Source: Streptomyces candidus (lineage in GTDB: Bacteria > Actinomycetota > Actinomycetes > Streptomycetales > Streptomycetaceae). Taken from it: a DNA stretch of 64,000 nucleotides. Shown in pieces: positions 62,040 to 64,000 of the stretch. How positions within the stretch are numbered: the first letter of the stretch is position 1; each line of letters begins with the position of its first letter. The position numbers and the translations under genes are program-made. The notes below the pieces were generated by a model that saw only the letters and a program-made list of their open reading frames with translations, did no database searches and was not told the origin of the DNA. The DNA is taken from the NCBI RefSeq assembly GCF_014207445.1, contig NZ_JACHEM010000010.1, forward strand, positions 62,001 through 126,000, read 5' to 3'.

Positions 62040-62306
62040 TCGCCGCCCCACGTCGTACGGGACGGGCCCGTGCCGCCGGTGCGAACCGCGGCACGGGCCC
62101 GTCCCGTATGCGCTTGCCTGCCCGGTAGGGCACGTTGGCCGCCGGATGACAGTGGCCGCACGTTCACGGGAGCAGGGGGCCCGCGCCGAGATCGCCCCGG
62201 CCCGGCAGCCGACCGCGGTCCGTGAGGCCCGCGACCGGCGGGACGCGGCGCGTGTCACACCCCGTTGCTGTTCCGCAGCCCCCCGCGTCCGGCCTATCGT
62301 CGGGCC

Positions 62307-63272
62307 ATGTTCGCCGCATACGCAGCCCGTATCGACCGTGACCAGCCGCTGAACGGCCTTGAGCTGGGGGAGCGCCCGGAGCCCGAAGTGCGCCCCGGGT
62401 GGACCACCGTGACTGTGAAAGCCGCCAGCCTCAACCACCACGACCTGTGGTCGCTGCGCGGGGTGGGGATCGGCGAGGAGACGCTGCCGATGATCCTGGG
62501 CTGCGACGCGGCGGGCATTGACGCCGACGGCAACGAGGTCGTCCTGCACTCCGTGATCGGGGACACCGGGCACGGCGTCGGACCGTACGAGAAGCGGTCG
62601 ATCCTCACCGAGAAGTACCAGGGGACCTTCGCCGAGCGCGTCACCGTGCCCATTTGGAACGTGCTGCCCAAGCCGGCCGGGATCAGCTTCGAGGAAGCGG
62701 CCTGCCTGCCCACCGCCTGGCTGACCGCGTACCGGATGCTGTTCACCAACGCCGGTGTACGCCCCGGTGATTCGGTCCTCGTGCAGGGCGCGGGCGGCGG
62801 CGTCGCGACCGCCGCGATCGTGCTCGGCAAGGCCGCGGGGCTGCGGGTGTACGCCACCAGCCGGGACGAGGCGAAGCGCAAGCGGGCCGTGGAGTTGGGG
62901 GCCGTGGAGGCCTTCGAGGCGGGCGCGCGGCTGCCGGAGCGGGTGGACGCGGTGATCGAGACGGTCGGCGCGGCGACCTGGTCGCACTCCGTCAAGTCCC
63001 TGCGTCCCGGCGGCACTCTGGTGATCTCGGGGGCGACCAGCGGACCGAACCCGCCCGCCGCCGAGCTGAACCGGATCTTCTTCCTGGAGCTGAAGGTCGT
63101 CGGCTCCACCATGGGCTCCAAGGACGAGCTGGAGGACCTGCTCAACTTCTGCGCGGCGACCGGGGTCCGCCCCGTGATCGACCAGGTGCTGCCGCTGGAC
63201 CGGGCCCGTGAGGGCTTCGAGAGGATGGCGGGCGGGGACCTGTTCGGAAAGATTGTGCTCACGATGTCTTGA
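62307..63272 (+). CDS. Zinc-type alcohol dehydrogenase family oxidoreductase (quinone-oxidoreductase-like)
   Basis: A 321-residue medium-chain dehydrogenase/reductase. The N-terminal GroES-like half (about 1-125) has LNHHDLWSLRGVG, the Rossmann half has VQGAGGGVATAAIVLGKAAG. The classical catalytic-zinc and structural-zinc Cys clusters are not evident (one Cys near GCDAAG), so it is more like a quinone oxidoreductase. ATG 62307 follows TATCGT at 62294 by only a few bases, so a leaderless mRNA is possible. Confidence 0.87.
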   Translation: MFAAYAARIDRDQPLNGLELGERPEPEVRPGWTTVTVKAASLNHHDLWSLRGVGIGEETLPMILGCDAAGIDADGNEVVLHSVIGDTGHGVGPYEKRSILTEKYQGTFAERVTVPIWNVLPKPAGISFEEAACLPTAWLTAYRMLFTNAGVRPGDSVLVQGAGGGVATAAIVLGKAAGLRVYATSRDEAKRKRAVELGAVEAFEAGARLPERVDAVIETVGAATWSHSVKSLRPGGTLVISGATSGPNPPAAELNRIFFLELKVVGSTMGSKDELEDLLNFCAATGVRPVIDQVLPLDRAREGFERMAGGDLFGKIVLTMS

Positions 63273-63336
63273 GAGTGGCAGGGGGCACTGTTTGGCTCTC
63301 CGGCACCGAACGACCGGAGACTGCCGGAGGAGTGCC

Positions 63337-64000
63337 GTGCGCGCGTACCGAAGAACAGTTGTGTCCGTCGTCTGTGGTGTGCTGCTCGCGGCCGGGGGAC
63401 TGGTGTCCCCCGGCGCATCGGCGGCCCCCGCCCCCACGCCCGCCCCGTACGGGATCCCCAAGCTCACCGACGAGCACGGCCGGGTCCTCACCCTGCGCGG
63501 CTGGAACGTCGAGGACAAGACCCACCGGGGCGACCGTGCCCTGTCCCTCGTCACCGAGAAGCACTTCCGTGACATGAGCGGACAGGGCTTCAACTTCGCG
63601 CGGCTGCTCGTCTACTGGGACGATCTGGAGGCCGAGCGCGGCCAGTACAGCGAGAAGTACCTGCGCAAGATCGACCGGATCCTCGGCTGGGCCCACAGGT
63701 ACGGGGTGAAGGTCCTCATCGACGGTCACCAGGACGTCTTCGGCCCCGCCTTCGGCCACCGGGGCATCCCCGAGTGGGCCACCCGCACGGACGGTCTCCC
63801 CTTCACCCCCCACCCCGACGACTGGTTCTCCGAGTACTTCCAGCCGGCCGTGCAGCGCGCCTTCACCCATCTTTACGAGGACGCCGACCTCCAGCAGGCG
63901 CAGGCCAGGGTGTGGCGGCTGCTCGCCGACCGATACGGCGACCACCCGGCCGTCCTCGGCTGCGACTTCCTCAACGAGCCCATGGGCGAGCTGAAGGAGG
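63337..64000 (+). CDS. Secreted glycoside hydrolase family 5 protein, N-terminal part (cut by window end)
   Basis: About 221 codons are present, open to the window end. The signal peptide (VRAYRRTVVSVVCGVLLAAG to about residue 29, ASAA) is followed by an Ala/Pro linker and a family-5 fold: LRGWNVEDK near the start, FNFARLLVYWDDLEAE, VLIDGHQDVFG and the acid/base Glu in FLNEPMGEL. This order resembles endoglycoceramidase-like or cellulase-type enzymes. GTG 63337 with GGAGGAG 6 bases before. The nucleophile Glu would lie past the window. Confidence 0.88.
   Translation, partial: MRAYRRTVVSVVCGVLLAAGGLVSPGASAAPAPTPAPYGIPKLTDEHGRVLTLRGWNVEDKTHRGDRALSLVTEKHFRDMSGQGFNFARLLVYWDDLEAERGQYSEKYLRKIDRILGWAHRYGVKVLIDGHQDVFGPAFGHRGIPEWATRTDGLPFTPHPDDWFSEYFQPAVQRAFTHLYEDADLQQAQARVWRLLADRYGDHPAVLGCDFLNEPMGELKE

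Overview
This is chromosomal core sequence from a Streptomyces or very close relative. The DNA is GC-rich (by eye roughly 70% or more), and the strong third-position GC fills both strands with spurious open frames. Streptomyces hallmarks are present: sigR-rsrA, a nickel superoxide dismutase with its protease, the dasR-dasABC chitobiose locus, prsH-sigH, wblE, an XRE/DUF397 pair, a snapalysin gene with its LysR regulator, and an EshA-type protein. Gene order resembles the Streptomyces coelicolor stretch around SCO5202-SCO5261, from memory rather than from a search. No phage, insertion sequence or CRISPR array was seen. The window opens inside a Sel1/TPR gene and closes inside a secreted family-5 glycoside hydrolase gene.

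Layout. 1-5.6 kb: initiator tRNA, a CatR-like peroxide sensor divergent from a catalase, a CBS protein, a histidinol-phosphatase-like enzyme, a TetR regulator and an SMR exporter. 5.7-12 kb: rsgA and aroA, an M50-like membrane protein, an SRAP protein, a small hydrolase, then sigR-rsrA with a SigR-type promoter and two possible starts. 12-19.6 kb: two adjacent HD-domain membrane proteins, a TPR protein, def, a GlxA/AraC-type regulator (NrdS candidate) and an XRE/DUF397 pair. 19.7-23.4 kb: nrdAB behind a B12 riboswitch and two NrdR-like boxes. 23.5-26.5 kb: GNAT, YbdD-like and CstA. 26.7-33.7 kb: dasR, dasABC, a family-3 N-acetylglucosaminidase and nagB, with DasR operators. 34-40.4 kb: PdtaS-like sensor kinase, wblE, a lipid-kinase-like protein, prsH-sigH and a UBP zinc finger. 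40.4-43.9 kb: Na+/H+ antiporter, a PLP desulfhydrase/deaminase-like enzyme and an amidase. 44.3-46.9 kb: an EshA/family 2B encapsulin-like shell gene followed by a polyprenyl synthase gene. 47-52.9 kb: GNAT, TetR with two adjacent paralogous reductase-like genes, snpA and its LysR regulator. 53-64 kb: DUF2079 protein, sodN/sodX, CGNR protein, methyltransferase, a polar amino acid ABC transporter, malic enzyme, a zinc-type dehydrogenase family protein and the glycosidase.

The most interesting system is the shell gene (44316-45728) followed on the same strand by a prenyl diphosphate synthase gene: a predicted protein nanocompartment for isoprenoid chemistry. Two other regulatory set-ups read well from sequence alone: nrdAB combines tandem NrdR-like boxes over the promoter with a B12 riboswitch that starts almost at the inferred transcription start, and sigR has a GGGAAT-N18-GTT promoter placed to make an N-terminally extended isoform. 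DasR-type operators lie not only at dasA and nagB but also beside the PdtaS-like kinase gene. A GC-rich palindromic repeat occurs in several intergenic regions.
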